This document shows, piece after piece, positions 39,891 through 49,668 of a stretch of 64,000 nucleotides of DNA (position 1 is the stretch's first letter; the number at the start of each line of letters is the position of its first letter). The stretch comes from Sphingopyxis sp. GTDB taxonomy: Bacteria > Pseudomonadota > Alphaproteobacteria > Sphingomonadales > Sphingomonadaceae. The translations under genes were made by a program, and so were the position numbers. The stretch covers positions 186,001-250,000 of the forward strand of contig NVXM01000002.1 of NCBI GenBank assembly GCA_002733865.1, written 5' to 3'. The notes under the pieces were generated by a model, which searched no databases, had not been told where the DNA came from, and saw only the letters and a program-made list of their open reading frames with translations.

Positions 39891-41318
39891 TTAGGCGGCG
39901 CGGCGGCTTTCCTCCAGTATAAAGCGGGGAATCAGGCTTTTGCCAGGCCGTTCCGAAGACAGGTCCTGCAAGCCGCTCAGTTCGACGATCGTTGGCCAGA
40001 TGTCGAGGATCGAGACTTTGTCATCATGCACCGCATGATCGCCCGTCGCAATCCATAGGCAGCCGTCGGGATGGTGGCATCCGCTCTTGGTGGCCTCCAT
40101 CGCATAGAGCCAGTCACCAAATTTATGCGAACGGCCAGTGGATCGGTCGCAAATGATCGCTCCATCGTCCATCACTGTCCGCAGCTGGCACCCGAAATAG
40201 AGCGCATTTTCGTCGCGGTCATGTTTGCTGAATCCAAAAACCTGCTCACCGGTTTCGGTCTCCCATCCTTCCAGCCTTGCGCGCGCGGCATCGCGTGCGG
40301 CACGGTCCTGGAAATGCAGCATATATTGATGCGTCATTGTCGGTTCGGCGTGGCTCGGAGACAAGCCACAGCTATTGAGCAGTGCCTGGAAATCGCGCAG
40401 GCGGTAAAAGTGCTGGCTGCCCTGGTCTTCATAACGCAGAAAAGGCTGCTGGCTCAACGCGGTCTGGAAGATGATCAGCGCATCCTGCTTTTCAGCGAGG
40501 CGCAGGAAGCGTCCAACCAGATGATCCATCGCGACATAGCCGTCCCTGATCGCGCTGCCATATTTGTCGAGCTCCGCAGGGGCTGGCCGAACGGTGAACG
40601 TCTCGGGATCCATGGGCCGCCAATAGCTGTGCTGCAGATGCGCCACCGAATTGACGAAAAAGCTGGCGAAGTCAGGGGTCAATTTTCGGAAATAATGGGC
40701 AAAAACATCATATTGCATCGCGTCCAGTATCGCGACACGCTGCGCCGTGCGGGCAGGATCGGATTTTTCCGCGACCAGCTGCGACAATGTCCGCATGATC
40801 GTGTCGGGACTCCAGCCATGAGTGATCATGAAACCGATAAAGGCCGCATAGCTCGAGACATCGAGTTGGCCGTTCCGGTTCGAATGTTCCCGCACATTAT
40901 GCGCCACGAAATCCCCGAAGCGATTCAGCTCGGCCGGAAAACTGCGTCCATCATGGCACCAGGGATCGGCGAGATAAAGCGATCCCGGCGCCGCAAAAGG
41001 CGCAGCATTCATGCTGGAGAAGTTCATCACCGATTTGCCCTTCGCGAGCAAAAACTGCCAGATATCGACATCCTTCGCTTCGCGCCCATCGGTCAGGTGG
41101 AACACATCATGATCGGCAAAGGGCAATCCGGTATGGATCGAATACCATTGGATCCACGGTTCCAGTTCGTCGGCTTTTTCCGTGTCGGGATAGGTAGTAA
41201 AAACCTGTGACTGTGCACGCAGCCGGGAAAAATTGGGAAGCAAGCCCTCGCCCATCCACAAGTCCAGCAGAGGCGGGCAAAGCTCGTTTAGTTCAAGCGA
41301 GATGATGGACCTGTTCAT
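39891..41318 (-). CDS. Alkaline phosphatase superfamily (phosphodiesterase-like) protein
   Basis: This 475-residue soluble protein looks like a type I phosphodiesterase / nucleotide pyrophosphatase. The WIQWYSIHTGLPFADHDVFHL segment resembles the nucleophile-containing stretch, and ATGDHAVHDDKVSILDIWPTIVELSGL resembles the C-terminal metal-site and family ending. The first metal strand (ISLELNE) has Glu where Asp is usual, so activity is uncertain. Its stop is 35 bases ahead of the truB start, so it probably leads the truB-rpsO-pnp transcript. The frame extends to 41348; ATG 41318 is chosen. Confidence 0.75.
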   Translation of the reverse strand: MNRSIISLELNELCPPLLDLWMGEGLLPNFSRLRAQSQVFTTYPDTEKADELEPWIQWYSIHTGLPFADHDVFHLTDGREAKDVDIWQFLLAKGKSVMNFSSMNAAPFAAPGSLYLADPWCHDGRSFPAELNRFGDFVAHNVREHSNRNGQLDVSSYAAFIGFMITHGWSPDTIMRTLSQLVAEKSDPARTAQRVAILDAMQYDVFAHYFRKLTPDFASFFVNSVAHLQHSYWRPMDPETFTVRPAPAELDKYGSAIRDGYVAMDHLVGRFLRLAEKQDALIIFQTALSQQPFLRYEDQGSQHFYRLRDFQALLNSCGLSPSHAEPTMTHQYMLHFQDRAARDAARARLEGWETETGEQVFGFSKHDRDENALYFGCQLRTVMDDGAIICDRSTGRSHKFGDWLYAMEATKSGCHHPDGCLWIATGDHAVHDDKVSILDIWPTIVELSGLQDLSSERPGKSLIPRFILEESRRAA

Positions 41319-41382
41319 AGACCAGCCCAATAGCCTGTAATGGTTCACAAAATGTTAGCTTTAGTCGGTGGCAATCGCCCGC

Positions 41383-41922
41383 TTAGCCCTGCCACTCTTC
41401 CTTGAGCAGGCCAAATACCGCAGTATCCCGGACATAGCCGGTCCAGGTAATCCGGTTCTTGCGCAGCGTCCCTTCATGCTGCGCGCCCAGTTTCAGAACC
41501 GCCGCCATCGACCGCTTGTTGCGGGTATCAACGCGGAATTCGATACGGGTAAAGCCATTCGCGAACGCGTGATCGATCATCAGATTTTTCATGATATCGT
41601 TGAAGCCGCTGCCCCGCACCGAGGGCGCGATATAGGTGCCACCGATTTCGGTCACTTTGGTGTTCATGTCCGGATTGATATAATTGGTCATGCCCACGAG
41701 TATATCGGTATCGGCGTTGATGACGGCAAAGCGCACCCAGTTGCTGGTATCGTGGAAGGCCCGGATTGCCTGATCAAAATTGTCATCCAGCATAGAAACT
41801 GGATAGATTTCCCAGATTTCCTGATCTTCGGCGCAGGCGGCGCGCAGCGGTTCAAGATGATGGTCGGCCAGCGGCACGAGACGAACCGGGCCCTGTTCCA
41901 ATATTGTTGACAGTTCAGCCAT
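41383..41922 (-). CDS. GNAT family N-acetyltransferase
   Basis: This 179-residue protein has the GNAT fold. GGTYIAPSVRGSGFNDIMKNLMIDHAF matches the acetyl-CoA site (R/Q-x-x-G-x-G type, here RGSG), and VDTRNKRSMAAVLKLGAQHEGTLRKN is the C-terminal RimJ/RimL-like motif. It may acetylate a protein N-terminus or a small molecule. The ATG at 41922 overlaps the end of tdk by eight bases, so the two are co-translated. The longer frame to 42021 reads back into tdk and is rejected. Confidence 0.86.
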   Translation of the reverse strand: MAELSTILEQGPVRLVPLADHHLEPLRAACAEDQEIWEIYPVSMLDDNFDQAIRAFHDTSNWVRFAVINADTDILVGMTNYINPDMNTKVTEIGGTYIAPSVRGSGFNDIMKNLMIDHAFANGFTRIEFRVDTRNKRSMAAVLKLGAQHEGTLRKNRITWTGYVRDTAVFGLLKEEWQG

Positions 41923-42493
41923 TGAGCCGCTCCCGGAAATGCTTGCGGCACAGCGCCAGATAGCTTTCATTGCCGCCGATTTCGGTCTGGGCACCGGCGG
42001 CGATCGCCCTGCCCGCTTCATCGATACGCAGGTTCATCGTCGCCTTGCGCCCGCATTCACAGACGGCTTTCAACTCGACCAGACTGTCGGCAATCCCCAG
42101 CAGCTTGGCCGAACCAGGAAACAGATTGCCCTGAAAATCGGTCCGCAGGCCATAGCAGAGCACCGGAATACCGGCCTCATCCGCCAGTCGCGCCAATTCC
42201 CATACCTGCCCTTCGGTCAGAAACTGGGCTTCGTCGATCATCACACAGGCCAGCTTGCCTGCTTCATGCTCTTCGCTGACCGCAGCAAACAAATCCGTGT
42301 CTTCGCCAAAGCGATGGGCATCGGCATGGAGACCGATCCGCGATGCAATGGCGCCGAAACTCGCCCGATTGTCGATCGCGGCGGTCCACAGCATCACCTT
42401 CATGCCGCGCTCGCCATAGTTGAAGGCCGCCTGCAGCAGATTGCTCGACTTGCCGGCGTTCATCGACGCATAATAGAAATAGAGCTTGGCCAT
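41915..42493 (-). CDS. tdk: Thymidine kinase
   Basis: This 192-residue type II thymidine kinase salvages thymidine to dTMP. The ATP-binding loop is ASMNAGKSS near the N-terminus, the Walker B-like DEAQFL follows, and a zinc-binding part contains CECGRKA. The start at 42493 has AGGA in front. A copy of the CGTCATCCTGAACTTG palindrome sits immediately upstream (42507-42564), between rbfA and tdk, and may affect read-through. It overlaps the GNAT gene downstream by eight bases. Confidence 0.94.
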   Translation of the reverse strand: MAKLYFYYASMNAGKSSNLLQAAFNYGERGMKVMLWTAAIDNRASFGAIASRIGLHADAHRFGEDTDLFAAVSEEHEAGKLACVMIDEAQFLTEGQVWELARLADEAGIPVLCYGLRTDFQGNLFPGSAKLLGIADSLVELKAVCECGRKATMNLRIDEAGRAIAAGAQTEIGGNESYLALCRKHFRERLNG

Positions 42494-42506
42494 CTGTCCT
42501 GTCACT

Positions 42507-42564
42507 CGTCATCCTGAACTTGTTTCAGGATCTGGAGAGGTCCTGAAACAAGTTCAGGATGACG
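42507..42564. repeat. Palindromic repeat between rbfA and tdk, copy 2
   Basis: The 24-base arms are perfect and the same as the copy inside truB; the 10-base loop differs. It fills most of the gap between two same-strand genes, 14 bases upstream of the tdk ATG. Confidence 0.9.
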
Positions 42565-42575
42565 ACAAGAGGAAT

Positions 42576-42977
42576 TTAGGAATCGCCGTCCAGATCCTGC
42601 GCAACCTTGGGATTGTTCAGCAAGTTTTCGATATGCTCCGCCGTATCGAAGCTCTCGTCGGCGAGAAATTTCAGCTTGGCCGCATATTTCATCTGAACCC
42701 GCTTTGCGACTTCCTTCTGAAAAAAGGCGGTATTGGTCTTCAGCGCCTTCAGCACATCGGCCTCGTTCGCGCCCAGCAAAGGCTTCACGAATACCGTCGC
42801 ATGGCGCAGATCCGGCGACATGCGCACTTCGGTGACGCTGACGCTGGTCGCAGTCAACAATTGGTCATGCACCTCGCCGCGCATCAGCAATTCCGAAAGG
42901 ATATGCCGAACCTGCTCGCCAACGCGCAGCAAGCGGACCGAACGGCCTTCGGGAGATGTGTCGTTATATTTTGCCAC
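42576..42977 (-). CDS. rbfA: Ribosome-binding factor A
   Basis: This 133-residue RbfA has a KH-like fold and helps mature the 16S rRNA 5' end in late 30S assembly. [36 protein letters not shown] and [18 protein letters not shown] match the family. It follows infB on the same strand, with a degenerate palindrome in the gap. Confidence 0.95.
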   Translation of the reverse strand: MAKYNDTSPEGRSVRLLRVGEQVRHILSELLMRGEVHDQLLTATSVSVTEVRMSPDLRHATVFVKPLLGANEADVLKALKTNTAFFQKEVAKRVQMKYAAKLKFLADESFDTAEHIENLLNNPKVAQDLDGDS

Positions 42978-42996
42978 AATAATACAGCCTCAAATT

Positions 42997-43085
42997 CGTC
43001 ACGCCGAACCTGTTTCGTCGTGCTTCAGAAGCGCCGCAACTGGCACCACTGTTCACGCAGAATTCGGAAACAGGCCCGGGATGAC
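42997..43085. repeat. Degenerate palindromic repeat between rbfA and infB
   Basis: CGTCACGCCGAACCTGTTTC at the left and GAAACAGGCCCGGGATGAC at the right are imperfect inverted arms about 50 bases apart. It is a family related to, but different from, the copies at 39276 and 42507. Confidence 0.6.
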
Positions 43086-43092
43086 AATATTA

Positions 43093-45636
43093 TCAGAGAA
43101 CCCGTTCTTTCTCCGTAACCTGGAAGACTTCGAGCATATCGCCTGGCTTGATATCGTTGGTATCTTCCAGAACCGCACCACATTCCATGCCGGCGCGGAC
43201 TTCCTCGACATCGTCCTTGAAGCGGCGCAGCGACGCGATCGTCGTTGCGCTGACAATGACATCGTCGCGGGTAAGACGAGCGAACAGACCTTTGCGCAAG
43301 GACCCTTCGGTAACCAGCAAACCGGCTGCCTTGTCCTTCTTGCCCGATTTGAACACGTCCTTGACTTCCGCACGGCCGACCACATTCTCGATCTTCTCGG
43401 GACCAAGTTCCCCGGCCATTTCGGCGCGAATATCGTCGGTCAGATCATAGATGATGTCGAAATATTTGAAGCGGACCCCATCGCGCTTGGCGATTTCACG
43501 TGCCTTCGCATTGGGTCGAACGTTGAAGCCAATGATCGGTGCCTTGCTCGCTCCGGCCAGAGTCACATCCGATTCCGTGATCGCGCCGACACCGCTGTGC
43601 AATATGCGCACCTTGATATCGTCGTTCGAGATTTTGTTCAGCGCCTGCACGATGGCTTCGGTCGAACCCTGAACGTCGGCCTTGACCAGCACGGGGAATT
43701 CCACTGCGCTGTTGGCGGCGGCGGAGAACATATTCTCGAGGCTGGTCGGTGCCTGCGTGGTGCGTTTCAGTTTCTCCTGCTCAGCACGATAAGCGGCAAC
43801 CTCGCGGGCACGGCCTTCGTTCTCGACCACGGTCAGCTTGTCGCCAGCAGACGGAACGCCTGAGATACCGAGAACTTCCACCGGTGTAGAAGGCCCCGCT
43901 TCCTTGACCTGCTTGCCCTTGTCATCGATCATCGCCCGAACTTTACCGGTCTGCGAACCGACGACGAAGACATCGCCGCGTTTCAGCGTACCGCGCTCGA
44001 TCAGCACGGTTGCAACCGGACCACGGCCAATATCCAGCTTCGCTTCGACCACGGCGCCTTCGGCAGGACGATCGGGGCGCGCTTTCAGTTCCAGCAATTC
44101 AGCCTGAACGTGGATCTTGTCCATAAGCTCTTCGAGCCCGATTTTCTTCAGCGCAGATACCTCTGCATCCAGAACGTCACCGGACATTTCCTCGACGATG
44201 ATTTCATGCTCGAGCAAGCGGGTGCGGACCGTTGTCGGATCCGCGCCTTCCTTGTCGATCTTGTTGATCGCCACGATCATCGGGACGCCAGCTGCCTTGG
44301 TGTGATTGATCGCTTCAATCGTCTGCGGCATCAGCCCGTCGTCGGCGGCAACCACCAGAATGACGATATCGGTGACATTGGCACCGCGCATCCGCATTTC
44401 GGTAAAGGCTTCATGACCCGGCGTATCAAGAAACGTGACCTTGTCGCCATTCTTCATCGTCACCTGATAGGCGCCGATATGCTGGGTGATACCACCCGCT
44501 TCGCCGGCAACCACATCGGTTCCGCGCAGCGCATCGAGCAGCGAGGTCTTGCCGTGATCGACATGGCCCATAATAGTAACGACGGGCGCACGCGGCTTCA
44601 GCGTCTCTTCCGGATCGACATCGCCCTGCGTATCGATTTCCACATCGGATTCAGACACACGCTGGATGTTGTGACCAAATTCTTCGACCAACAATTCAGC
44701 GGTATCCTGATCGATCGTCTGGTTAACGGTAACCATCGAACCCATGTTGAACAGGGATTTGACCAGATCGGCACCCTTTTCGCCCATACGCTTGGCCAGT
44801 TCCTGGACGGTGATGGCCTCCGGCACGATCACGGAACGGATCTGCTTCTCGCGCGGTTCGCTTGGACGACCGGACCGCTGGGCCCGCTTTTCCTTTTCCC
44901 GCGCACGTTTCAGAGCAGCCAGGGAACGGGCGCGCGCAGCACCATCTTCGCCGCGCAGCGCACGGTTTACCGTCAGCTTGCCAGATTGGCGGCGATCATT
45001 GCGATCCTCGCGTCCGACCTTCTGCTTTTCCTTCTCGGGCTTGGCACGCTTCGGCGTTTCCACCGGCGTAAATTTGCGAGCCGGAGGACGCGCATCGGTC
45101 TTTGCCGCAGGTGCTTCCGCACTTGCTGGCTCTTGCACGACAGGAGCATCAGCAGCAGCTTTTTCAGCGGCAGCAATTTCTTCCTGCGCCTTGCGCGCTT
45201 GCTCTTCTTCGGCCTTGCGATTTTCCTCAGCCCGCTTTTTCTCTTCAGCGGTCTGCTCTTTCTTTTCGCGCACGTCACGCTTGCGCGCTTCCTGCATCGC
45301 CTCAAGGCGCGCTTCTTCTGCCTCGCGCAGCAATTTCGCCTGCAACTCCTGACGAGACAGCGCGTCGGTCGCTTTTGGCGCGGCAGGCTGTTTTTTCGCT
45401 ACAGGCTTCGGTGCTGGAGCCGGTGCCGGAGCGGGCACAGGCGTTTCCTTGACGATTTCCTTCGCCGCTTCCTGTGCTCCGGGCTTGCCGACCAGCTTCT
45501 TGCGTTTGACTTCGACGACCACCTTGTTGGTGCGTCCGTGGCTGAACGTCTGTTTGACTTCGCCAGGCTCGACCGAACGCTTCAACCCAAGTGGTTTGCG
45601 TGCTGGTTTTGCCGTATCTTTTTTATCTTCACTCAT
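43093..45636 (-). CDS. infB: Translation initiation factor IF-2
   Basis: This 847-residue GTPase delivers fMet-tRNA to the 30S subunit. A long charged, alanine/lysine/glutamate-rich N-terminal region (about 50-265) contains coiled coil. The IF2-N fold follows ([11 protein letters not shown], about 275-300) and the G domain starts with GHVDHGKT (357-364) and later has NKID. Domains II-IV fill the C-terminus. It lies in the conserved nusA-ylxR-infB-rbfA series. Confidence 0.97.
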   Translation of the reverse strand: MSEDKKDTAKPARKPLGLKRSVEPGEVKQTFSHGRTNKVVVEVKRKKLVGKPGAQEAAKEIVKETPVPAPAPAPAPKPVAKKQPAAPKATDALSRQELQAKLLREAEEARLEAMQEARKRDVREKKEQTAEEKKRAEENRKAEEEQARKAQEEIAAAEKAAADAPVVQEPASAEAPAAKTDARPPARKFTPVETPKRAKPEKEKQKVGREDRNDRRQSGKLTVNRALRGEDGAARARSLAALKRAREKEKRAQRSGRPSEPREKQIRSVIVPEAITVQELAKRMGEKGADLVKSLFNMGSMVTVNQTIDQDTAELLVEEFGHNIQRVSESDVEIDTQGDVDPEETLKPRAPVVTIMGHVDHGKTSLLDALRGTDVVAGEAGGITQHIGAYQVTMKNGDKVTFLDTPGHEAFTEMRMRGANVTDIVILVVAADDGLMPQTIEAINHTKAAGVPMIVAINKIDKEGADPTTVRTRLLEHEIIVEEMSGDVLDAEVSALKKIGLEELMDKIHVQAELLELKARPDRPAEGAVVEAKLDIGRGPVATVLIERGTLKRGDVFVVGSQTGKVRAMIDDKGKQVKEAGPSTPVEVLGISGVPSAGDKLTVVENEGRAREVAAYRAEQEKLKRTTQAPTSLENMFSAAANSAVEFPVLVKADVQGSTEAIVQALNKISNDDIKVRILHSGVGAITESDVTLAGASKAPIIGFNVRPNAKAREIAKRDGVRFKYFDIIYDLTDDIRAEMAGELGPEKIENVVGRAEVKDVFKSGKKDKAAGLLVTEGSLRKGLFARLTRDDVIVSATTIASLRRFKDDVEEVRAGMECGAVLEDTNDIKPGDMLEVFQVTEKERVL

Positions 45637-45737
45637 CGAACAGACTTAATCCTTAAAATATATATTACTGCAACATCTTACCCAGCGTTTCAAAACCGGA
45701 TCACGCAACTTTCTTTTCGGCATCATCATCCACTTTA

Positions 45738-46385
45738 TCAGAACCGATCAAAGTGAAGCCATCTTGTCAGGCTGTGCGAAATCCGCCCCGCTGCGCGCTT
45801 GTCGGTGATACCGATGTGCACGACATTCTGGCGGCCCAATGCCACAGAAAGGCCCTGCCGGTCCACCGGCAAAATCAAACCACGGACATTTGTACCTTCG
45901 CGGTCGCTGCCGACCCGCCATGCCTGATCCAATTTGGCGCAACCATCGCGCCCGGCGTCGGACGCATGGAGCAGCATCGCGAGATCGTCCTGACGCGCTG
46001 CTGTTTCGATCTTTTCGGAGCCAGTCAGCAATGTGCTGCCCCGCGCTTCGAGACCCAGCCTGTCCAAGGTGGAGCGCTCGAGCGCAGATTCAAGCATTTC
46101 CGCAAGATTGTCGGGAATGTCCATCTGCCCGGTTTTAAAGGCTCGTGCCAAGGCGCCCTTCAACTGCCCCTTGGCCTGCGCCGCCTCAAGCGTAGCCCGA
46201 TCGACACCTATCCAGGCACCGCGACCCGGTGCCTTTGCACGAACATCGGGAGCAATTTGCCCATCCGGGCCCATCGCCAGGCGCACCAACTGGTCCTGAG
46301 GAAGGCTTTCCCCAGTCAGAATGCATTTACGGTGTGGCGCTTGATCTAGAGGTTTAGACCGCGTCTCATTGGGGAGATTCCGCAT
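45738..46385 (-). CDS. YlxR-type RNA-binding protein with C-terminal L7Ae-like part
   Basis: This 215-residue protein has an N-terminal YlxR (DUF448) domain containing RKCILTGES, RLAMGPDGQI and KAPGRGAWIGVDRATL. A C-terminal part (about 120-215) is like the fused alphaproteobacterial L7Ae-type extension. Its ATG at 46385 lies 20 bases inside nusA. The ideal GGGAGG ribosome site is within the nusA coding sequence, showing translational coupling. The frame further upstream is nusA DNA and is not used. Confidence 0.85.
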   Translation of the reverse strand: MRNLPNETRSKPLDQAPHRKCILTGESLPQDQLVRLAMGPDGQIAPDVRAKAPGRGAWIGVDRATLEAAQAKGQLKGALARAFKTGQMDIPDNLAEMLESALERSTLDRLGLEARGSTLLTGSEKIETAARQDDLAMLLHASDAGRDGCAKLDQAWRVGSDREGTNVRGLILPVDRQGLSVALGRQNVVHIGITDKRAAGRISHSLTRWLHFDRF

Positions 46386-47994
46386 CTGCGACCTCCCGGG
46401 TTTCTTCGCTGTCGGCAGCGACCGGCTCGTCTTCATCGTCGAACCAATGCGCACGCGCCGCCATGATGATCTCGTTACCTTGCTCTTCGGTCAGGCCATA
46501 TTTGGCCAATACACCATCGGGCTCGGGCTTGCGGTTATCATTGCGGCGACGCGGCTCCGATTTGCGTTTCAGAACCAGTTCGTCGGTCGCAAGGTCGGCC
46601 ACATCATCAAGCGTTTTCAGCCCCGCTTCACCCAGCGTCACCAGCATGGCTTCGGTCAGGTGCGGCAATTCAGCAATGGCGTCTTCAACGCCCAGTTCGA
46701 TGCGCTTGTCACGGTTAGCCGCTTCGCGCCGTTCCAGTGCTTCAAGCGCGCGGTTCTGCAGTTCGGCAGCCAGTTCTTCGTCGAAGCCTTCGATGCTGGA
46801 AATTTCTTCTGGCGCAACATAGGCGACTTCTTCCAGCTCACTAAAGCCTTCGGCAACCAGCAACTGCGACAAGGTCTCATCGACGTCCAGATCTTCCTGG
46901 AACATCTCGGTGCGTGCGGCAAATTCAGCCTGGCGCTTCTCGCTGGAATCCGCTTCGGTCATGATATCGATCGCGAGACCGGTCAGCTGCGACGCCAAGC
47001 GGACGTTCTGGCCGCGGCGACCGATGGCGAGGCTGAGCTGGTCGTCAGGAACGACGACTTCGATCCGACCTTCTTCTTCGTCGATGACCACGCGGCTCAC
47101 GGTAGCGGGCTGCAAGGCGTTGACGACGAACGTTGCAATATCGTCCGACCACGGAATGATGTCGATTTTTTCGCCCTGCATTTCCTGCACGACAGCCTGC
47201 ACACGGCTACCCTTCATGCCGACGCAGGCGCCGACCGGATCGATTGAGCTGTCGTGGCTGATCACGCCGATCTTGGCGCGTGATCCAGGATCACGAGCGG
47301 CGGCCTTGATCTCGATAATGCCGTCGTAAATTTCCGGCACTTCCTGTGCGAAAAGATGCCGCATGAAATCAGGATGGGCGCGAGACAAGAATATTTGTGG
47401 TCCGCGGTTTTCGCGGCGCACATCAAGAATAAGCGAGCGGACGCGATCACCAACCCGGGCGGCTTCGCGCGGGATCTGCTGGTCGCGGCGGATAACACCT
47501 TCGGCGCGGCCCAGATCGACAACCACATGGCCGAACTCGACCGACTTCACGACGCCGGTGATAATCTCGCCCGCGCGGTCCTTGAATTCTTCAAATTGCC
47601 GCTCGCGTTCAGCGTCACGGACTTTCTGGAAAATGACCTGCTTCGCCGATTGCGCATCAATCCGGCCCAAATCGACTTCCGGCAGCGGGTCGACAATGAA
47701 ATCGCCAACCTTGGCACCGGGCTCCAGCTTTTCAGCCTGCTTGATGTCGACCTGCTTGAAATAATCTTCGACTTCCTCGACCACTTCCACGACGCGCCAC
47801 AAGCGCAGGTCACCAGTGTTGACGTCGAACTTGGCGCGAATGTCATTCTCGGCACCATAGCGCGCGCGCGCTGCCTTCTGGATTGCTTCCTCCAGCGCCT
47901 CGATCACAATCGTCTTGTCGATCATTTTTTCCGTCGCAACAGCAGTCGCGATCGCAAGCAACTCGGCTTTATTGGCTGAAATAGCACTGCCCAT
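46366..47994 (-). CDS. nusA: Transcription termination/antitermination protein NusA
   Basis: This 542-residue NusA binds RNA polymerase and RNA in pausing, termination and antitermination. The N-terminal polymerase-binding domain is followed by an S1 domain (about 135-200) and two KH domains with GACVGMKGSRVQAVVQEM and LAIGRRGQNVRLA. Acidic helical C-terminal repeats follow (about 360-500). It follows rimP by two bases and overlaps the ylxR-like gene by 20 bases. Confidence 0.96.
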   Translation of the reverse strand: MGSAISANKAELLAIATAVATEKMIDKTIVIEALEEAIQKAARARYGAENDIRAKFDVNTGDLRLWRVVEVVEEVEDYFKQVDIKQAEKLEPGAKVGDFIVDPLPEVDLGRIDAQSAKQVIFQKVRDAERERQFEEFKDRAGEIITGVVKSVEFGHVVVDLGRAEGVIRRDQQIPREAARVGDRVRSLILDVRRENRGPQIFLSRAHPDFMRHLFAQEVPEIYDGIIEIKAAARDPGSRAKIGVISHDSSIDPVGACVGMKGSRVQAVVQEMQGEKIDIIPWSDDIATFVVNALQPATVSRVVIDEEEGRIEVVVPDDQLSLAIGRRGQNVRLASQLTGLAIDIMTEADSSEKRQAEFAARTEMFQEDLDVDETLSQLLVAEGFSELEEVAYVAPEEISSIEGFDEELAAELQNRALEALERREAANRDKRIELGVEDAIAELPHLTEAMLVTLGEAGLKTLDDVADLATDELVLKRKSEPRRRNDNRKPEPDGVLAKYGLTEEQGNEIIMAARAHWFDDEDEPVAADSEETREVADAESPQ

Positions 47995-47996
47995 GA

Positions 47997-48554
47997 TTAG
48001 TCTTCCTGTTCTTCTAAAGTCTGTTCTTCAATTTCGTCCGCACCGTCAGTTGAAACCGGAACGGTTGCAGCGATCAGCGCGTCTGTCAGAATCAATTTTG
48101 CCTTATGGACATTCGTAAGGGGCGTCTCCTGACTTCCCGTCTCACGATCGTCAATCTTTATTACATCGCCGTCTATGCCTTGCAGCAGACCACGAAGCTG
48201 TTTCTTGCCCGCCACCGCATCGATCACGCTGATCCGCGCCTCATGGCCGACCCAGTTCGCATAGTCGATCGCGCGGGTCAGTGGACGGTCAATACCCGGC
48301 GAGCTGACCTCCAGACGATAGGCATAATCGATCGGATCGCGCCCCTCTTCTTCCAGCGCATCAAACTTCGCCGAAATCCGCCGCGACAACGCCGCGCAAT
48401 CATCAATGCCGAGTTGTCCGGTTTCCGGACGCTCGGCCATGACCTGCAGGGTCGGCTCGTCCGCCCCGGCCACGAATTGCACCCGCACCAGATCAAAGCC
48501 CAGAGCGTCGACTTCCGGCTTAATAAGGTTGGTCAGGGCAGCGATATCAGTCAA
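47997..48554 (-). CDS. rimP: Ribosome maturation factor RimP
   Basis: This roughly 185-residue RimP acts in 30S maturation. The N-terminal FDLVRVQFV part and the core SRRISAKFD, YRLEVSSPGIDRPLT and the C-terminal Sm-like domain match the family. No ATG start is available. I chose the TTG at 48554, which gives the typical family N-terminus and has GGAAATGGA in front; a TTG at 48617 would add 21 atypical residues. It heads the rimP-nusA-ylxR-infB-rbfA series. The acidic end is normal. Confidence 0.9.
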   Translation of the reverse strand: MTDIAALTNLIKPEVDALGFDLVRVQFVAGADEPTLQVMAERPETGQLGIDDCAALSRRISAKFDALEEEGRDPIDYAYRLEVSSPGIDRPLTRAIDYANWVGHEARISVIDAVAGKKQLRGLLQGIDGDVIKIDDRETGSQETPLTNVHKAKLILTDALIAATVPVSTDGADEIEEQTLEEQED

Positions 48555-48678
48555 ATCAGTTCCATTTCCAAATGCAAGACCTTGGCTGCCGGCCCCGTCT
48601 GGCGCCAGCCCCTTCAAATCTCAAATTGTTGGGATAGATGCTATTTAGTATCAGATTTTTGAAATTGCAACGGCTGAT

Positions 48679-49653
48679 TCAAACGGCAACGACATTATAG
48701 ACCAGTAGCACCAGGTAGGTGACCAGCAATATCCCGCCTTCCCAGCGGGTTATCTTGCGCCCGGTTGCGGCAAATATCAGCAGCAATATCGACGCGGCAA
48801 CCAGCACCGGCAGACCGAAATTACTGATCTCTCCTGGAATAGTACCAGGGGCGATAATGGCCGTCACGCCGCCGATCAGCAGCAGATTAAAGATATTCGA
48901 TCCGAGCACATTGCCCAGCGCGACGGCGCTAGCGCCCTTATAGGCCGCGATCACTGACGTCACCAATTCAGGCAGCGAGGTGCCGATTGCAATCACGGTC
49001 AGGCCGATCACTGCTTCACTCATCCCGACCAGTCGAGCGAGGTCAACCGCGCCATCAACCAGCCAGCGCCCGCCGAGCACGATCATCACGATGCCGAAGA
49101 GCAGCACCAAAATCGAACGCCAGAGTGGCTGCGCGTCATGCAAGTGGGTATCGGAAACCTCGAGGGCCTCAGCTTTTTCGTGCAATGCACTGGCACCCGC
49201 TGGCTGGGTCTGTTCTGCCCGATAGGCATAAGCCAGATAGCCGACCAGGACCAGAATGAAGCCAATGCCAATGGCGACCGTTGTCCCCGTCGTCGTCGCC
49301 ACCAGCCACAGCAAGATGGTTGCAGCCAGAGCCAGACCGCCATCGCGCCACAGCGGTCCTCTCGGCACCACCACTGGCAGAATCAGCGAAGCCGCACCTA
49401 GGATCAGCAGGCTGTTGGCGAGATTGGAGCCGACAACATTACCCCAGGCAATCCCCGGCGAACCGGCGCGCGCCGCTTCGATACTCGCCACCAGTTCCGG
49501 CGCAGACGTACCAAACCCAACAATAGTCAGGCCAATCAATAGTTCGGACATCCCTGCCCGCTCGGCCACCCGGACAGCGCCCCGAACCAGCAACTCGCCG
49601 CCCACAATCAGCACGACAAAGCCAGCCAGCAGGATGAGCAGCGGAATGAGCAT
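48679..49653 (-). CDS. Calcium/sodium antiporter (CaCA, YrbG type)
   Basis: This 324-residue membrane protein has two homologous halves of five helices. The signature repeats are GFGTSAPELVASIEA (near residue 46) and AIGTSLPELVTSVIAA (near residue 215), which bind the cation. It exchanges Ca2+ for Na+ or H+ across the inner membrane. Its start lies 15 bases past the argG stop on the same strand, so the two are probably one transcript despite unrelated roles. Confidence 0.9.
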   Translation of the reverse strand: MLIPLLILLAGFVVLIVGGELLVRGAVRVAERAGMSELLIGLTIVGFGTSAPELVASIEAARAGSPGIAWGNVVGSNLANSLLILGAASLILPVVVPRGPLWRDGGLALAATILLWLVATTTGTTVAIGIGFILVLVGYLAYAYRAEQTQPAGASALHEKAEALEVSDTHLHDAQPLWRSILVLLFGIVMIVLGGRWLVDGAVDLARLVGMSEAVIGLTVIAIGTSLPELVTSVIAAYKGASAVALGNVLGSNIFNLLLIGGVTAIIAPGTIPGEISNFGLPVLVAASILLLIFAATGRKITRWEGGILLVTYLVLLVYNVVAV

Positions 49654-49668
49654 CAGCGAAACGCCATT

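Noticed and set aside
44110..45756. Long 548-residue plus-strand frame opposite infB
   Set aside because: It is antisense to the well-supported infB, has low-complexity content, no ribosome site and no family pattern.
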